DNA of 64,000 bases from Pseudarthrobacter sp. BIM B-2242 (GCF_014764445.1 NZ_CP061721.1:3100001-3164000), one strand, 5' to 3'; positions 25,731 to 35,631 are shown, numbered from the stretch's first letter. Numbers and translations: made by a program. The notes: generated by a model from the letters alone, not told the origin.

Positions 25731-27257
25731 CTAGAAGAAGCCGAGCTTGTTTTCGTTGTAGCTGACCAGCAGGTTCTTGGTCTGCTGGTAGTGGTCCAGC
25801 ATCATGGAGTGGTTTTCACGTCCGATGCCTGAGGACTTGTAGCCGCCGAACGCGGCCCCCGCCGGGTAGGCGTGGTAGTTGTTGACCCAGACCCGGCCTG
25901 CCTGGATTTCGCGGCCGGCGCGGTACGCGACGTTGCCGTTGCGTGACCAGACACCGGCGCCGAGGCCGTACAGGGTGTCGTTGGCGATGCCCATGGCGTC
26001 GTTGTAGTCGCTGAACCTGGTCACCGAAACCACGGGGCCGAAGATCTCTTCCTGGAAGATCCGCATCTTGTTATGGCCTTCGAAGACCGTGGGCTGGACG
26101 TAGTAGCCGCCGGCCAGGTCGCCGGGGAGTTCCGCGCGGCCGCCACCGATGAGCACCTTGGCGCCCTCCTGCTTGCCGATGTCGATGTAGGAGAGGATCT
26201 TTTCGAGCTGGTCGTTGGATGCCTGGGCGCCCACCTGGGTGTCGGTGTCCAGCGGGTTGCCCTGGATCATCTTCCCCACCCGGGCGATGGCGTCGGCCAT
26301 GAAGGAGTCATAGATGTCCTCCTGGACCAGGGCACGTGACGGGCAGGTGCAGACTTCGCCCTGGTTGAAGGCGAAGAGGGCGAAGCCTTCCTGGGCCTTG
26401 TCGTAGAACGCGTCGGAGGTGTCCGCCGCGACATCGTTGAAGAAGATGTTGGGGCTCTTGCCGCCCAGTTCCAGGGTGACCGGGATCAGGTTCTGGCTGG
26501 CGTACTGGCTGATCAGCCGGCCCGTGGTGGTTTCGCCGGTGAAGGCGATCTTGCGGATCCGCGGGCTGGAGGCAAGGGGCTTACCTGCCTCGACGCCGAA
26601 GCCGTTGACCACGTTCAGGACGCCCGCCGGGAGAAGATCACCGATGAGCTCCATCAGGACCAGGATGGAGGCCGGCGTCTGCTCGGCCGGCTTGAGGACC
26701 ACGGCGTTGCCTGCGGCCAGCGCCGGGGCGAGCTTCCAGACGGCCATCAGGATGGGGAAGTTCCACGGAATGATCTGGCCCACGACGCCCAGCGGCTCGT
26801 GGTAGTGGTAGGCGGTGGTGTCGTCGTCGAGCTGGGACAGCCGGCCTTCCTGGGCACGGACGGCGGAGGCGAAGTAGCGGAAGTGGTCCGCGGCGAGCGG
26901 CATGTCCGCATTCAGGGTTTCGCGGACGGGCTTGCCGTTGTCCCACGATTCGGCGACGGCCAGCATCTCCAGGTTCTCGTCGATCCGGTCGGCAATCTTG
27001 TTCAGGATTGCCGCACGCTCGGCCACGGAGGTCTTGCCCCAGGACGGCGCGATCTTATGGGCGGCGTCCAGCGCCAGCTCAATGTCCTCGGCGGTGCCGC
27101 GGGCCACCTCGCAGAAGACCTTGCCCGTGACGGGCGTGATGTTTTCGAAGTACTGGCCCTTGACGGGGGCCACCCACTCGCCGCCGATCCAGTTCTCGTA
27201 GCGGTCCTTGAACGTGACCTTCGAACCCTCGGTACCGGGCTGTGAGTAAACAGTCAT
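25731..27257 (-). CDS. Aldehyde dehydrogenase (acetaldehyde dehydrogenase type)
   Basis: This 508-residue NAD(P)+-dependent enzyme oxidises aldehydes to carboxylic acids. The general-base Glu region [13 protein letters not shown], the catalytic Cys in [12 protein letters not shown] and the typical C-terminus [20 protein letters not shown] are present; the last is characteristic of the ExaC/AldA acetaldehyde dehydrogenase group. An AGGAG ribosome-binding site precedes the ATG. It stands between a GAF-domain regulator, which probably controls it, and adhP. Confidence 0.93.
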   Translation of the reverse strand: MTVYSQPGTEGSKVTFKDRYENWIGGEWVAPVKGQYFENITPVTGKVFCEVARGTAEDIELALDAAHKIAPSWGKTSVAERAAILNKIADRIDENLEMLAVAESWDNGKPVRETLNADMPLAADHFRYFASAVRAQEGRLSQLDDDTTAYHYHEPLGVVGQIIPWNFPILMAVWKLAPALAAGNAVVLKPAEQTPASILVLMELIGDLLPAGVLNVVNGFGVEAGKPLASSPRIRKIAFTGETTTGRLISQYASQNLIPVTLELGGKSPNIFFNDVAADTSDAFYDKAQEGFALFAFNQGEVCTCPSRALVQEDIYDSFMADAIARVGKMIQGNPLDTDTQVGAQASNDQLEKILSYIDIGKQEGAKVLIGGGRAELPGDLAGGYYVQPTVFEGHNKMRIFQEEIFGPVVSVTRFSDYNDAMGIANDTLYGLGAGVWSRNGNVAYRAGREIQAGRVWVNNYHAYPAGAAFGGYKSSGIGRENHSMMLDHYQQTKNLLVSYNENKLGFF

Positions 27258-27376
27258 TGCTAGCTCCTTTGCTGTGCATGAGGCGGGGCCCTGATGCTGG
27301 CGGCCGCCGTTGGAATCAGCGTAGGAGTGCGAGGGTTGCAGTCAGGTTGCGACCGTGTGAGCCAGCTCACGGAATT

Positions 27377-27453
27377 GGTTTCGACAGGCTCAACCACCGG
27401 CTCGGTGATTGAGCTCGTCGAAATCCGGTTTCGACAGGCTCAACCACCCGGGG
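27377..27453. repeat. REP-like palindromes, family C
   Basis: GGTTTCGACAGGCTCAACC... (27377-27399) pairs imperfectly with 27403-27426, and a second copy of the left arm stands at 27427-27449. This is the GTTTCGACAGGCTCAACCACC-type extragenic palindrome seen in many actinobacteria. It occupies the 199-base gap between the aldehyde dehydrogenase start and the regulator's stop, and a further copy is at 62543-62566. Confidence 0.85.
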
Positions 27454-27456
27454 CGG

Positions 27457-28863
27457 TTACGCGCGGAGTTCGGCTTCCAGCCGCTCAAGGTCGGCGACGA
27501 CGGCGGCCCGCTTGGGTGAGCGCGGCGGCAGCAGCTTGAGCGCGGCAGTCCGGACGTCGACGTCGTCCCTCGCCTCCGGAAGGGCCGCGTACTTGAGCAG
27601 CGTCTCGGCACTGCCGTCAGTCAGCACCGCTTCGCGCATCAGGGAGGAGACACGTTCCCGGAGCCTGACGATGCCGGGCGCTTCGGAGCGCGGCAACACG
27701 GCGCCGCGGTAGATTTCCAAGGCGATCCGGTGGGCGCCCCGCTGCAGGCAGTTCAGCACCTGGCCGCTGTCCGGGACCAGGTCCATGCTGATTTTGTAGG
27801 GCCGGGATTCGGGGACTGCGGCCGGGTTGAGCTGCTGGAGCACTTTCCGGAGCCGTACCATTTCCGGGCGCAGCGTCATGGCGGAACCGCCGCCGGGGTA
27901 CAGCTGGTCACTGAGTTCCTCTGCCGTCAGACCATCCGGGTGGGTGCTCAGCAGGGCCAGAATTTCGCTGTGCCGGGCGGACAGCACAACGGTCTTGCCT
28001 TCGATGCTGAGCACAGCCTGGTCGCGGCCCAGAAGCTGCAGGCTGTTGCGGTACAGGCTGCCTTCCTTGCCGCCGCCCGCTCCCCCGGCCCGCGCCGAAT
28101 CCTGCCTCGCCGCCGAACCGGAGTTCCGCCGTCGGGAGGGCCGGCTGGCAAGGGTCGCGGCCAGCTGCAGCCGCTCAACCCGGAGCTGCGCCTGCGCCGC
28201 AGCGACGGTCGCCTCCACGAGCGACAGCGTGTGGGGCGCCACCGCTGTGGCCTTGCCCGTGATGTCCACAACGCCCAGCAGCGCGCCGGAATCGGGATCA
28301 TGGAACGGGACGGCGGTGCAGCTCCAGGCGTGCAGGGACCGCTGGTAGTGCTCCGCCCCGGAAATCTGGATGCCGCGTCCCAAAGCCAGGGCCGTGCCCG
28401 GTGCGCTGGTGCCAACGGTGGCTTCTGACCAGTCGGCACCAGGGACGAACATCATGCCTTCGGCGCGGCGTTGCAGGGCCGGATCGCCTTCCACCCACAG
28501 CAACCTGCCAACCTCGTCCCCCACAGCCACAAGCAGGCCGCTGTCGTGACTGGGCAGGACCAGCAGCTTCTGGATCACGGGCATGATGCTGGCCAGGGGG
28601 TGCTGCCGACGGTATTCCTCAAGCTCGTCAGTGTCCAGGGCAAGGGGCGCCTCAGGGTTGTCCGGGTTGGCCTGCAAATTGGCGGAGCGCTGCCACGATT
28701 CCCGGATCAGCCTGCGCAGGCCGGGGATTTCCGGTGCGTCCGGAAAGGCGGAGGCGTCCGGAAAAGTCCGCGCGTCGAGGTCCTCGTGGGCTGCCAGGGC
28801 ATGCCGCTGGGCCACAGCAGTTGCTTCACCGCCGGACATCGGCGGCACGATCAGGTTCCTCAT
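27457..28863 (-). CDS. GAF-domain transcriptional regulator with winged-helix C-terminus
   Basis: This 468-residue protein has an AcoR-like N-terminal region (LRRLIRESWQRS), a GAF-type sensor (about residues 80-245, ending ALLGVVDITGKATAVAPHTLSLVEATV) and, instead of the sigma-54 AAA+ module of AcoR, a C-terminal segment resembling a winged-helix DNA-binding domain (SIEGKTVVLSARHSEILALLSTHPDGLTAEELSDQLY). It lies next to the aldehyde/alcohol dehydrogenase genes, which such regulators usually control. It starts 26 bases after the xylB stop on the same strand and might also be read from there. A GGGAG ribosome-binding site supports the start. Confidence 0.82.
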   Translation of the reverse strand: MRNLIVPPMSGGEATAVAQRHALAAHEDLDARTFPDASAFPDAPEIPGLRRLIRESWQRSANLQANPDNPEAPLALDTDELEEYRRQHPLASIMPVIQKLLVLPSHDSGLLVAVGDEVGRLLWVEGDPALQRRAEGMMFVPGADWSEATVGTSAPGTALALGRGIQISGAEHYQRSLHAWSCTAVPFHDPDSGALLGVVDITGKATAVAPHTLSLVEATVAAAQAQLRVERLQLAATLASRPSRRRNSGSAARQDSARAGGAGGGKEGSLYRNSLQLLGRDQAVLSIEGKTVVLSARHSEILALLSTHPDGLTAEELSDQLYPGGGSAMTLRPEMVRLRKVLQQLNPAAVPESRPYKISMDLVPDSGQVLNCLQRGAHRIALEIYRGAVLPRSEAPGIVRLRERVSSLMREAVLTDGSAETLLKYAALPEARDDVDVRTAALKLLPPRSPKRAAVVADLERLEAELRA

Positions 28864-28888
28864 CGAACTCCCCTCGGTGCTGCACAGT

Positions 28889-30283
28889 CTAGTGGCTTGC
28901 CCAGCTTTCCGTCCGGTCACGGAGCTCGGCATAGCGCTCGTACACCTGGGGCTGCGGGGTGTCTTCAAAAACGACGGACTCGGCTCCCGGCCATGCCGGC
29001 GGCTGGTCGGCGCCACTGAGTGCCCAGGCAGCCTGGCGGGCTGCGCCCAGCGCCACATACTCCCCCGGCGCCGGGACGTTTACAGCCACACCGAAGACCT
29101 GGGGCGCGATACGGCGCAGCGCTTCCGACTGTGATCCGCCGCCGATCAGCATGATGCGCCGGGTGGGCACCCCGGTGGCACTTTCGAGGGCCTTAACCGC
29201 GTCCTGCAGCGAACACAGCAGGCCCTCGATGACGGCCCGTGCCAGGTCTTCCCGGTTCGTTGCAGAGGTCAGTCCATGCATGGTGCCGCTAGCCTCCGGC
29301 CGGTTGGGCGTCCGCTCCCCGTCCAGGTAGGGCAGCATCACGGCACCGCCCGCGCCGGGCCGGGCGGACAGGGCCAGCCTGGCGAATTCGGCATGGTCCA
29401 CGCCCAGAAGGCGTGCCCCGAACTCCAGCACGCGGGCGCCGTTCAGGGTGCAGGCCAGCGGCAGGTTCCGGCCGGTGGCGTCGACGAATCCCGAGACCAG
29501 CCCGCTGCCGTCATGCACACTGGCATCAACGACGGCGGACGCCACGCCGGACGTGCCGATGGACACGCACACATCACCGGGACCAAGTCCCAGGCCGAGG
29601 GCTGCTGCCATGTTGTCGCCGGTGCCGGCGGCAATGGCCTTGCCGTCGCGGGTGGTGCCGACCACTTCGTTCGGGCCCGCTACCCGGGGCAGGCCGACGG
29701 CGTGGCCCAGTGCCAGCCCGGCGAGTTCCGGCATGAACTCACGTGCCGACGTCGAATAGTAGCCCGTGCCTGATGCGTCGCCGTGGTCGGTGGTCATCTG
29801 CTCGCTGCCGCCCAGCTGCCAGGTCAGGTAGTCATGTGGCAGCAGCACGTGCTCTGTCCGTGCTGCGCTGTCGGGCTCGACGTCCCGGAGCCAGCGGAGT
29901 TTGGACGCGGTCAGCGAGGCCACCATGACGCTGCCAACGGCGTCTGCGCAGGCCTGCGGTCCGCCGAGCTCGTCGATCAGCTGGCGGGCCTGCGGTGCGG
30001 CGGCGGTATCGTTCCAGAGGATGGCGGGCCGGACCACCCGGCGGCCGGAATCGAGCGCCACCATGCCATGCTGCTGGCCGGCCACAGACACGGCGCCGGC
30101 CTGCGGGAGCAGTTCGCCGGCGGAGTCGGCCAGGGCCGCTACCCACGCTTCGGGGTCCACCTGCGTGCCGTCCGGGTGGGCGGCGCGGCGCAGGGTATGG
30201 ACTTCACCGGTCTCGGCGTCCACCAGGGCGGCTTTGCAGGACTGGGTGGACGAATCGATGCCAAGGACGTACTGGGGACTCAC
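28889..30283 (-). CDS. xylB: Xylulokinase
   Basis: This 464-residue FGGY carbohydrate kinase phosphorylates D-xylulose to xylulose 5-phosphate. Phosphate motif GIDSSTQSCKAALVD, the substrate signature AGQQHGMVALD and LLIGGGSQSEALRRI-type C-terminal ATP loop (MLIGGGSQSE) identify it. A GTG start follows CAGGAGC. It is 49 bases downstream of the DeoR regulator gene and together with the divergent transporter and dehydrogenase forms an arabitol-type polyol pathway: polyol to xylulose to xylulose 5-phosphate, feeding the pentose phosphate pathway. Confidence 0.92.
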   Translation of the reverse strand: MSPQYVLGIDSSTQSCKAALVDAETGEVHTLRRAAHPDGTQVDPEAWVAALADSAGELLPQAGAVSVAGQQHGMVALDSGRRVVRPAILWNDTAAAPQARQLIDELGGPQACADAVGSVMVASLTASKLRWLRDVEPDSAARTEHVLLPHDYLTWQLGGSEQMTTDHGDASGTGYYSTSAREFMPELAGLALGHAVGLPRVAGPNEVVGTTRDGKAIAAGTGDNMAAALGLGLGPGDVCVSIGTSGVASAVVDASVHDGSGLVSGFVDATGRNLPLACTLNGARVLEFGARLLGVDHAEFARLALSARPGAGGAVMLPYLDGERTPNRPEASGTMHGLTSATNREDLARAVIEGLLCSLQDAVKALESATGVPTRRIMLIGGGSQSEALRRIAPQVFGVAVNVPAPGEYVALGAARQAAWALSGADQPPAWPGAESVVFEDTPQPQVYERYAELRDRTESWASH

Positions 30284-30332
30284 GAAAGCTCCTGAAGAAT
30301 GAGGGGACGCTCGGTCCGGCGGGTGCCGTGCC

Positions 30333-31154
30333 TCACGGTGCGGGCGCGGTGTGAATTGTCAGGCCCAGCCGCTCCAGCCGGGCCCGGTGCGGGGCGGGCA
30401 GGTCCGCCTCGACCACGATGTCGTCAAAAACCTCCAGGTCAACCACATGGTAGAGGCCGTTGGATTCGAACTTGCTGGTGTCGGCCAGCAGGACCTTGCG
30501 TTCGGCCACTTCGATGATGGCCTTCTTGGTCAGGGCAGCCTCCGCGTCAGGGTGGAAAAGTGCCCCGTTTTTCAACGCCGTGGTGGACACGAACACCACG
30601 TCCGCGGCAATGCGCCTGACCTGGTCCACCACCACGGTGCCGAGGAAACTGTCCGTCTCGGAGTAGTACTGGCCACCCAGGCCCACCAGCGCGATGGCCG
30701 GGTGCTGGGCGACCGCACCCATGAGGCCCAGCGAGTGCGTGAACACCGTGGACGGCTGACGGTCCGCGATGTACCGGCCCATGGCCCCGACGGTGGTGGA
30801 GTCATCGAGGCATACGATGGCGCCGGCGGGGATGAGCCCGGCGGCGGTGCGGGCCAGGAGGTCCTTCTGGGCCGAGTTCATATGACGCCGAAGCCTGACA
30901 TCGCGTTCAGCGAACCGGCGCGGAATTGCCCGGGCACCGCCACGGATGCGTTCCAGCCGTCCATCCTTGGTCAGCTGGTCCAGGTCGCGATGGATGGTCA
31001 TGATGCTGACGCCGAAGGTCTCGGCCATCGCTTCCAGCTTGGCAGTGGTGCGCTCCTCCACGAACCGGGCCAAGGCGTGGCGGCGAGCGTCGGGCGGCAG
31101 GCCCTGGACGGCTGTTCCGGCGCTGGATTCCACACCTCGTTGTTCGGTAGTCAC
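30333..31154 (-). CDS. atlR: DeoR family repressor of polyol catabolism (AtlR-like)
   Basis: This protein of about 273 residues has a DeoR N-terminal helix-turn-helix (ARRHALARFVEERTTAKLEAMAETFGVSIMTIHRDLDQL) and a C-terminal DeoRC sugar-phosphate-binding domain (LDDSTTVGAMGRYI and TKKAIIEVAERKVLLADTSKF). Divergence from rbtT-mtlD and co-direction with xylB match the C. glutamicum arabitol repressor AtlR. The GTG at 31154 is favoured; the frame is open up to 31190. A nested palindrome between it and rbtT is the expected operator. Confidence 0.87.
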   Translation of the reverse strand: MTTEQRGVESSAGTAVQGLPPDARRHALARFVEERTTAKLEAMAETFGVSIMTIHRDLDQLTKDGRLERIRGGARAIPRRFAERDVRLRRHMNSAQKDLLARTAAGLIPAGAIVCLDDSTTVGAMGRYIADRQPSTVFTHSLGLMGAVAQHPAIALVGLGGQYYSETDSFLGTVVVDQVRRIAADVVFVSTTALKNGALFHPDAEAALTKKAIIEVAERKVLLADTSKFESNGLYHVVDLEVFDDIVVEADLPAPHRARLERLGLTIHTAPAP

Positions 31155-31211
31155 ATTCCAGATGGTAGATCCAAACCCGAAGTGAATCAAACATCGGGGT
31201 TATTTCTCATT

Positions 31212-31252
31212 TCTAACATCAAACATGTTATGTTTGTGAAATTGATGTTAGA
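31212..31252. promoter_or_regulatory. Nested palindromic operator of the arabitol regulon
   Basis: An outer perfect inverted repeat TCTAACATCAA (31212-31222) with TTGATGTTAGA (31242-31252) encloses an inner perfect one CAAACAT (31220-31226) with ATGTTTG (31230-31236). It lies between divergent atlR and rbtT in AT-rich sequence and is the best candidate for AtlR binding to both promoters. Confidence 0.82.
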
Positions 31253-31289
31253 TTGACCACACGGATTCACAGCGACGCAAGGAAGCGAC

Positions 31290-32654
31290 ATGAGCCCTGA
31301 TGCACTGGCCCGGGAGGCCGCAAACACACGCCCCGACTCGTTCTTCGACCGGCTGGGGCTTCCCCGGCCGCTGATCTGGGGATTCGTCGGTCTGACGCTG
31401 TTTATGATCGGCGACGGCGTCGAGACCAACATCCTGGCGCCCTACCTCACCGATGCCCACGGGTTCTCGATCCCCCTGGCAGGTTCGCTGGTCACTGTCT
31501 ACGGGATTGCTGTCGCCATCGCAGCATTCTTCTCAGCGGCCCTGTCCGACCTCTGGGGTCCGCGGAAAGTCATGATCATCGGGGCCGTGATCTGGATCGT
31601 GTTCGAGGTCCTGTTCCTCGCCGTTGCCCTGGCCGCCAGCTCCAACACGGTCCTGATTTTCGTCAGCTACGGGCTCCGCGGATTTGGCTACCCCTTCTTC
31701 GCCTACGGCTTCCTTGTCTGGATCAGCGCCACGGCCAATGCCAAAAGGCTGGCCATGTCCATCGGCTGGTTCTATGTCGCATTCAGTGCCGGCCTGCCCA
31801 CGCTCGGCGCCGCCACGGCCAGCGTATCCCTGGACCTCTTTGGCCTCTCCTACTACCAGACCCTGTGGATCTCGCTGATCCTGGTGGTGGCCGGCGCTGC
31901 CGTGGCGCTCATCGGAGTCAAGGAAAAGACGGGCCGCGCCCCGCTGGTGGAAAATTCCGATCAGGTCTGGTCCACCCTGACGTTTGGCCTGAAGCTGCTG
32001 GTGACTGATCGAAGGGCCCTGCTGGTGATGCTGACGCGCATGATCAACTCGATTCCCACGTACGGCATGGCCATCTTTTTTCCGGCGCTGTTCGTGGACC
32101 GTTTCCAGTGGTCCGTGGGGCAGTTCCTGATCCTGACCACAGTGATCTACGCGGTGAACATCCCCTGCAACCTGTTCTTCGGATGGCTCGGCGACCGCCT
32201 GGGCTGGAGCCGGACCGTGACCTGGTGCGGCGCACTCGTCTGCGCCGTGTCCATGCTGGGCCTCTATGTCGTGCCGGACTACGCAGTCAGCCAGGGCTGG
32301 GCGGCCGCCTACCCGCTCACCCTGCTGATCGGCGCCGTCTTCGGCATCGGCCTGGCCGGTTTTGTTCCGCTCTCAGCCATTGCCGTGTCCCTGGCCCCCA
32401 AACACCCGGGCGCCGCCATGAGCTCCTACAACCTGGGCATCGGCGCCGCCGTATTCGCCGGACCGCTGCTCGTGGCACTCCTTTACGGGACACTGGGGGC
32501 AGCAGGAATGGTGTATCTCTTCGCCGCCCTCTACCTCGTCGCAGGTCTCTTCGCCGCCGCCCTGCGCGGAACCCAGCCCGGCTTCCACGGCGTCCCCGCT
32601 CCGGCCGCGGACGCCCCGGCCGCACCCGCCCCCGTGGCCGCCACCACCACCTGA
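31290..32654 (+). CDS. rbtT: MFS polyol transporter (RbtT-like)
   Basis: This 454-residue protein has 12 membrane helices, the MFS motif ALSDLWGPRKVMIIG between helices 2 and 3, and overall similarity in context to ribitol/arabitol transporters of actinobacteria. It would import a pentitol by proton symport. An AAGGAAG ribosome-binding site precedes the ATG. It forms an operon with mtlD, 38 bases downstream. The Pro/Ala-rich C-terminal tail is short and without recognised function. Confidence 0.85.
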   Translation: MSPDALAREAANTRPDSFFDRLGLPRPLIWGFVGLTLFMIGDGVETNILAPYLTDAHGFSIPLAGSLVTVYGIAVAIAAFFSAALSDLWGPRKVMIIGAVIWIVFEVLFLAVALAASSNTVLIFVSYGLRGFGYPFFAYGFLVWISATANAKRLAMSIGWFYVAFSAGLPTLGAATASVSLDLFGLSYYQTLWISLILVVAGAAVALIGVKEKTGRAPLVENSDQVWSTLTFGLKLLVTDRRALLVMLTRMINSIPTYGMAIFFPALFVDRFQWSVGQFLILTTVIYAVNIPCNLFFGWLGDRLGWSRTVTWCGALVCAVSMLGLYVVPDYAVSQGWAAAYPLTLLIGAVFGIGLAGFVPLSAIAVSLAPKHPGAAMSSYNLGIGAAVFAGPLLVALLYGTLGAAGMVYLFAALYLVAGLFAAALRGTQPGFHGVPAPAADAPAAPAPVAATTT

Positions 32655-32692
32655 CCCGCGCCAATTCCTTCAACCCCTCAGAGGAGAGCACC

Positions 32693-34180
32693 ATGGAACT
32701 CAGCAACAGCAGCCTGGCCGACGTCCGCGAAACGGTCGCAACGCCGTCGTACGACCGCTCCGCCGTCACCGCCGGCATCATTCATTTTGGGGTCGGCGGT
32801 TTCCACCGCGCCCACCAGGCGATGTACCTGGACCGGCTCATGAACCAGGGCAAGGCCCTGGACTGGGGAATCTGCGGCATGGGCGTCATGCCTTCGGACA
32901 CCAGGATGCGCGATGCCCTCAAAGCCAGCGACGGGCTGTACACCCTGGTGGTCAAGAACCCGGACGGCAGCCGCGACGTCCGGATCATCGGTTCGATCAT
33001 CGACTACGTCTTCGCCCCGGATGATCCGCAGGCCGCCGTAGAACGGCTGGCCGATCCCGCCATCCGGATCGTCTCCCTCACCGTCACCGAAGGCGGCTAC
33101 AACGTCCACCCCGTGACGGGCGAATTCGACATTGGCAACCCGCAGGTGCAGGCCGATCTTGCCAACCCGGAGCGGCCGCAGACCACCTTCGGCCTGGTCT
33201 GCGCCGGCCTCAAGCTGCGCCGCGAACGCGGGATCGCCCCGTTCACAGTGATGAGCTGCGACAACATCCAAGGCAACGGCGAAGTGGCGGAACGGATGTT
33301 CACCGCGTTTGCCACGGCCATGGACCCGGAGCTTGGTGCCTGGCTTGAGGCCAACGTGCCGTTCCCGAACTCGATGGTGGACAGGATCACGCCGGTTACC
33401 ACCGATGCCGACAGGGCCGATGTCACCACGGAGTATGGCATCGATGACGCCTGGCCGGTGGTCAGCGAGGACTTCGTCCAGTGGGTGCTGGAGGACAAGT
33501 TCGCCGCGGGCCGCCCGGCTTTCGAAGAAGCCGGCGTCCAGCTCGTGGACGACGTCGTTCCGTACGAGCTGATGAAACTGCGGCTGCTCAACGCCAGCCA
33601 CCAGGGCCTGTGCTACTTCGGCTACCTGGCCGGGTACCGCGCGGTGCACGATGTTGTCCGGAACCCGCTGTTCGCCGAATTCCTGCTGCGCTACATGGAC
33701 CAGGAGGCCACCCCCACGCTGTCCCCGCTTCCCGGCGTCGATCTGCAGGCCTACAAACGCAAACTGATCGAACGCTTCAGCAACGAATACGTGGCGGACA
33801 CTGTAGCCCGGCTGTGTGCCGAGAGTTCGGACCGCATCCCCAAGTGGCTGATGCCCGTGGTCCGCGAAAACCTGGCCGCGGGCCGGCCGGTGGAACTGTC
33901 CGCCGCGATCGTTGCCAGCTGGGCGCGGTACGCCGAAGGCGTGGACGAAAGCGGCGAGCCGATCGCCGTCGTCGACCGTCTGGCCGAACAGCTGACGGCA
34001 GTGGCGCAGCGCAACCGGGAGGACCTGGACGCCTTCATCGCCAACCGCGAACTGTTCGGCGACGTGGTGGATGATGAACGCTTCCGCAGCGCCTACCGGG
34101 ACACGCTCGCCTCACTGCACAGCAGGGGCGCCATCGCCACTTTGGAGAGACTGGTGGGCACTCCAGTCTCTGCTGCGTAG
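32693..34180 (+). CDS. mtlD: Polyol (mannitol/arabitol) 2-dehydrogenase
   Basis: This 495-residue long-chain polyol dehydrogenase has the N-terminal NAD-binding motif FGVGGFHRAHQAMYLD and the catalytic region ELMKLRLLNASHQGLCY with the conserved Lys and Asn-x-x-His. It oxidises D-arabitol to D-xylulose or mannitol to fructose; the pairing with xylulokinase favours arabitol. A GAGGAGAG ribosome-binding site supports the ATG at 32693. Its stop lies 5 bases from that of the convergent fprA. Confidence 0.92.
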   Translation: MELSNSSLADVRETVATPSYDRSAVTAGIIHFGVGGFHRAHQAMYLDRLMNQGKALDWGICGMGVMPSDTRMRDALKASDGLYTLVVKNPDGSRDVRIIGSIIDYVFAPDDPQAAVERLADPAIRIVSLTVTEGGYNVHPVTGEFDIGNPQVQADLANPERPQTTFGLVCAGLKLRRERGIAPFTVMSCDNIQGNGEVAERMFTAFATAMDPELGAWLEANVPFPNSMVDRITPVTTDADRADVTTEYGIDDAWPVVSEDFVQWVLEDKFAAGRPAFEEAGVQLVDDVVPYELMKLRLLNASHQGLCYFGYLAGYRAVHDVVRNPLFAEFLLRYMDQEATPTLSPLPGVDLQAYKRKLIERFSNEYVADTVARLCAESSDRIPKWLMPVVRENLAAGRPVELSAAIVASWARYAEGVDESGEPIAVVDRLAEQLTAVAQRNREDLDAFIANRELFGDVVDDERFRSAYRDTLASLHSRGAIATLERLVGTPVSAA

Positions 34181-34185
34181 CGCTA

Positions 34186-35631
34186 TCAGGCGCGGGAAAT
34201 ATTGATCATTTCCTCGCGCGGGACTACTTTGATGCGTTCACGCACGACGGCCGCGGTCCCGTCGTCACCGACCCATTCCGCACCGAGGGCTGCTTCGTGC
34301 GCGTCGAGCTTGATCCAGCCCTCCCACGTGGTGAACTCGATGCCCCGGTCCTGGAGGAGGTCGATGATGGCCTGCGGGTCCGGGTTCTGGGCCGGGGGCA
34401 ACGATAGCCTGTCCTCGAGCAGGAAACCGATGGTTTCCAGCGCGTCGCCCTTGGTGTGCCCGATCAGGCCGACGGGACCGCGCTTGATCCAGCCGGTGGC
34501 GTAGATCCCCGGCACCGGGTTGCCTTCAGCGTCCAGGACCCGGCCGCCCTCGTTGGGGACCACGCCGCGTTTGGCGTCGTATTCCAGTTCGTCCAGGGGC
34601 GAGCCGTGGTAGCCGATGGCGCGGTACACGGCCTGGACCGGGTAGTCCACAAACTCGCCGGTGCCTTTAACGTTGCCGGTGCCGTCCAGCTCCATGCGCT
34701 CGAACTTGATGCCGGCGACGTGACCGGACCCGCCGTCGGTGCCCTCGCTCCCGAATATCTCGACCGGGCTGTGCAGGAAGTGCAGGTGCAGGCGGCGGGA
34801 GGACGGTTCGTCCGCTTCCGCGTGCTCTTCCACAAGCCAGTTGGTGAGGGTGTTCACCATGGTTTTGATCTGGTTGTTGCTCCGGATGGCGTCATCGGAG
34901 GCTTCGTCGAATTCGAAGTCTTCCGGGTACAGCACAATGTCCACGTCCTTCATGTGGCTCAGTTCGCGCAGTTCCAGCGGCGTGAACTTCACCTGGGCGG
35001 GACCGCGGCGGCCAAACACATGGACATCAGTCACCGGGGAGTTTTTCAGGCCGCGGTAGACGTTGTCCGGGATCTCCGTGGACAGGAGTTCTTCGGGGTG
35101 CTTCACGAGCATCCGGGCGACGTCCAGCGCTACGTTGCCGTTGCCGATCACGGCAATCTCTTTGGCGTCCAGCGGCCACTCCCGCGGGACATCCGGGTGG
35201 CCGTCGTACCAGGAGACAAAGTCCGCCCCGCCGAAGGAGCCGGGGAGGTCGATGCCCGGGATGGGCAGGTCCGCGTCCTTGATGGCACCGGTTGAGAAGA
35301 TGACAGCGTCATAGAAGGCGCGGAAGTCATGCAGGGTCAGGTCACGGCCATAGGTGACGTTACCCAGGAAGCGGATGTCGCCGCGGTCCAGGACCTTGTG
35401 CAGCGCATTGACGATGCCCTTGATGCGCGGGTGGTCAGGCGCCACGCCGTACCGGATCAGGCCGTAGGGCGCGGGGTAGGCCTCGAACAGGTCAATGCTG
35501 ACCTCGAAGTCGCCGTCCTTGACTCCGTTGGACTTGGTCAGGATGTCCGCCGCATAAACCCCTGCCGGTCCTGCGCCCACAATGGCAACGCGGAGTGGAC
35601 GTTTGGAGGTGGTTTCGCCTGTGTTGGACAC
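34186..35631 (-). CDS. fprA: Ferredoxin-NADP+ reductase FprA, copy 1
   Basis: This 481-residue FAD-dependent oxidoreductase of the adrenodoxin reductase type moves electrons between NADPH and ferredoxin. The FAD-binding motif VAIVGAGPAGVYAADIL, NADPH motif VIGNGNVALDVAR and C-terminal GWIKRGPVGLIGHTKGDA are present. The GTG start follows AGAAGGG. A second, closely similar paralogue lies at 57895-59361, near siroheme synthase. This copy stands alone and convergent with the polyol genes, so its ferredoxin partner is not evident. Confidence 0.93.
   Translation of the reverse strand: MSNTGETTSKRPLRVAIVGAGPAGVYAADILTKSNGVKDGDFEVSIDLFEAYPAPYGLIRYGVAPDHPRIKGIVNALHKVLDRGDIRFLGNVTYGRDLTLHDFRAFYDAVIFSTGAIKDADLPIPGIDLPGSFGGADFVSWYDGHPDVPREWPLDAKEIAVIGNGNVALDVARMLVKHPEELLSTEIPDNVYRGLKNSPVTDVHVFGRRGPAQVKFTPLELRELSHMKDVDIVLYPEDFEFDEASDDAIRSNNQIKTMVNTLTNWLVEEHAEADEPSSRRLHLHFLHSPVEIFGSEGTDGGSGHVAGIKFERMELDGTGNVKGTGEFVDYPVQAVYRAIGYHGSPLDELEYDAKRGVVPNEGGRVLDAEGNPVPGIYATGWIKRGPVGLIGHTKGDALETIGFLLEDRLSLPPAQNPDPQAIIDLLQDRGIEFTTWEGWIKLDAHEAALGAEWVGDDGTAAVVRERIKVVPREEMINISRA

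Noticed and set aside
28471..29019. Plus-strand frames opposite the GAF regulator and xylB
   Set aside because: They lie fully inside well-supported minus-strand genes with clear motifs and have no ribosome-binding sites.
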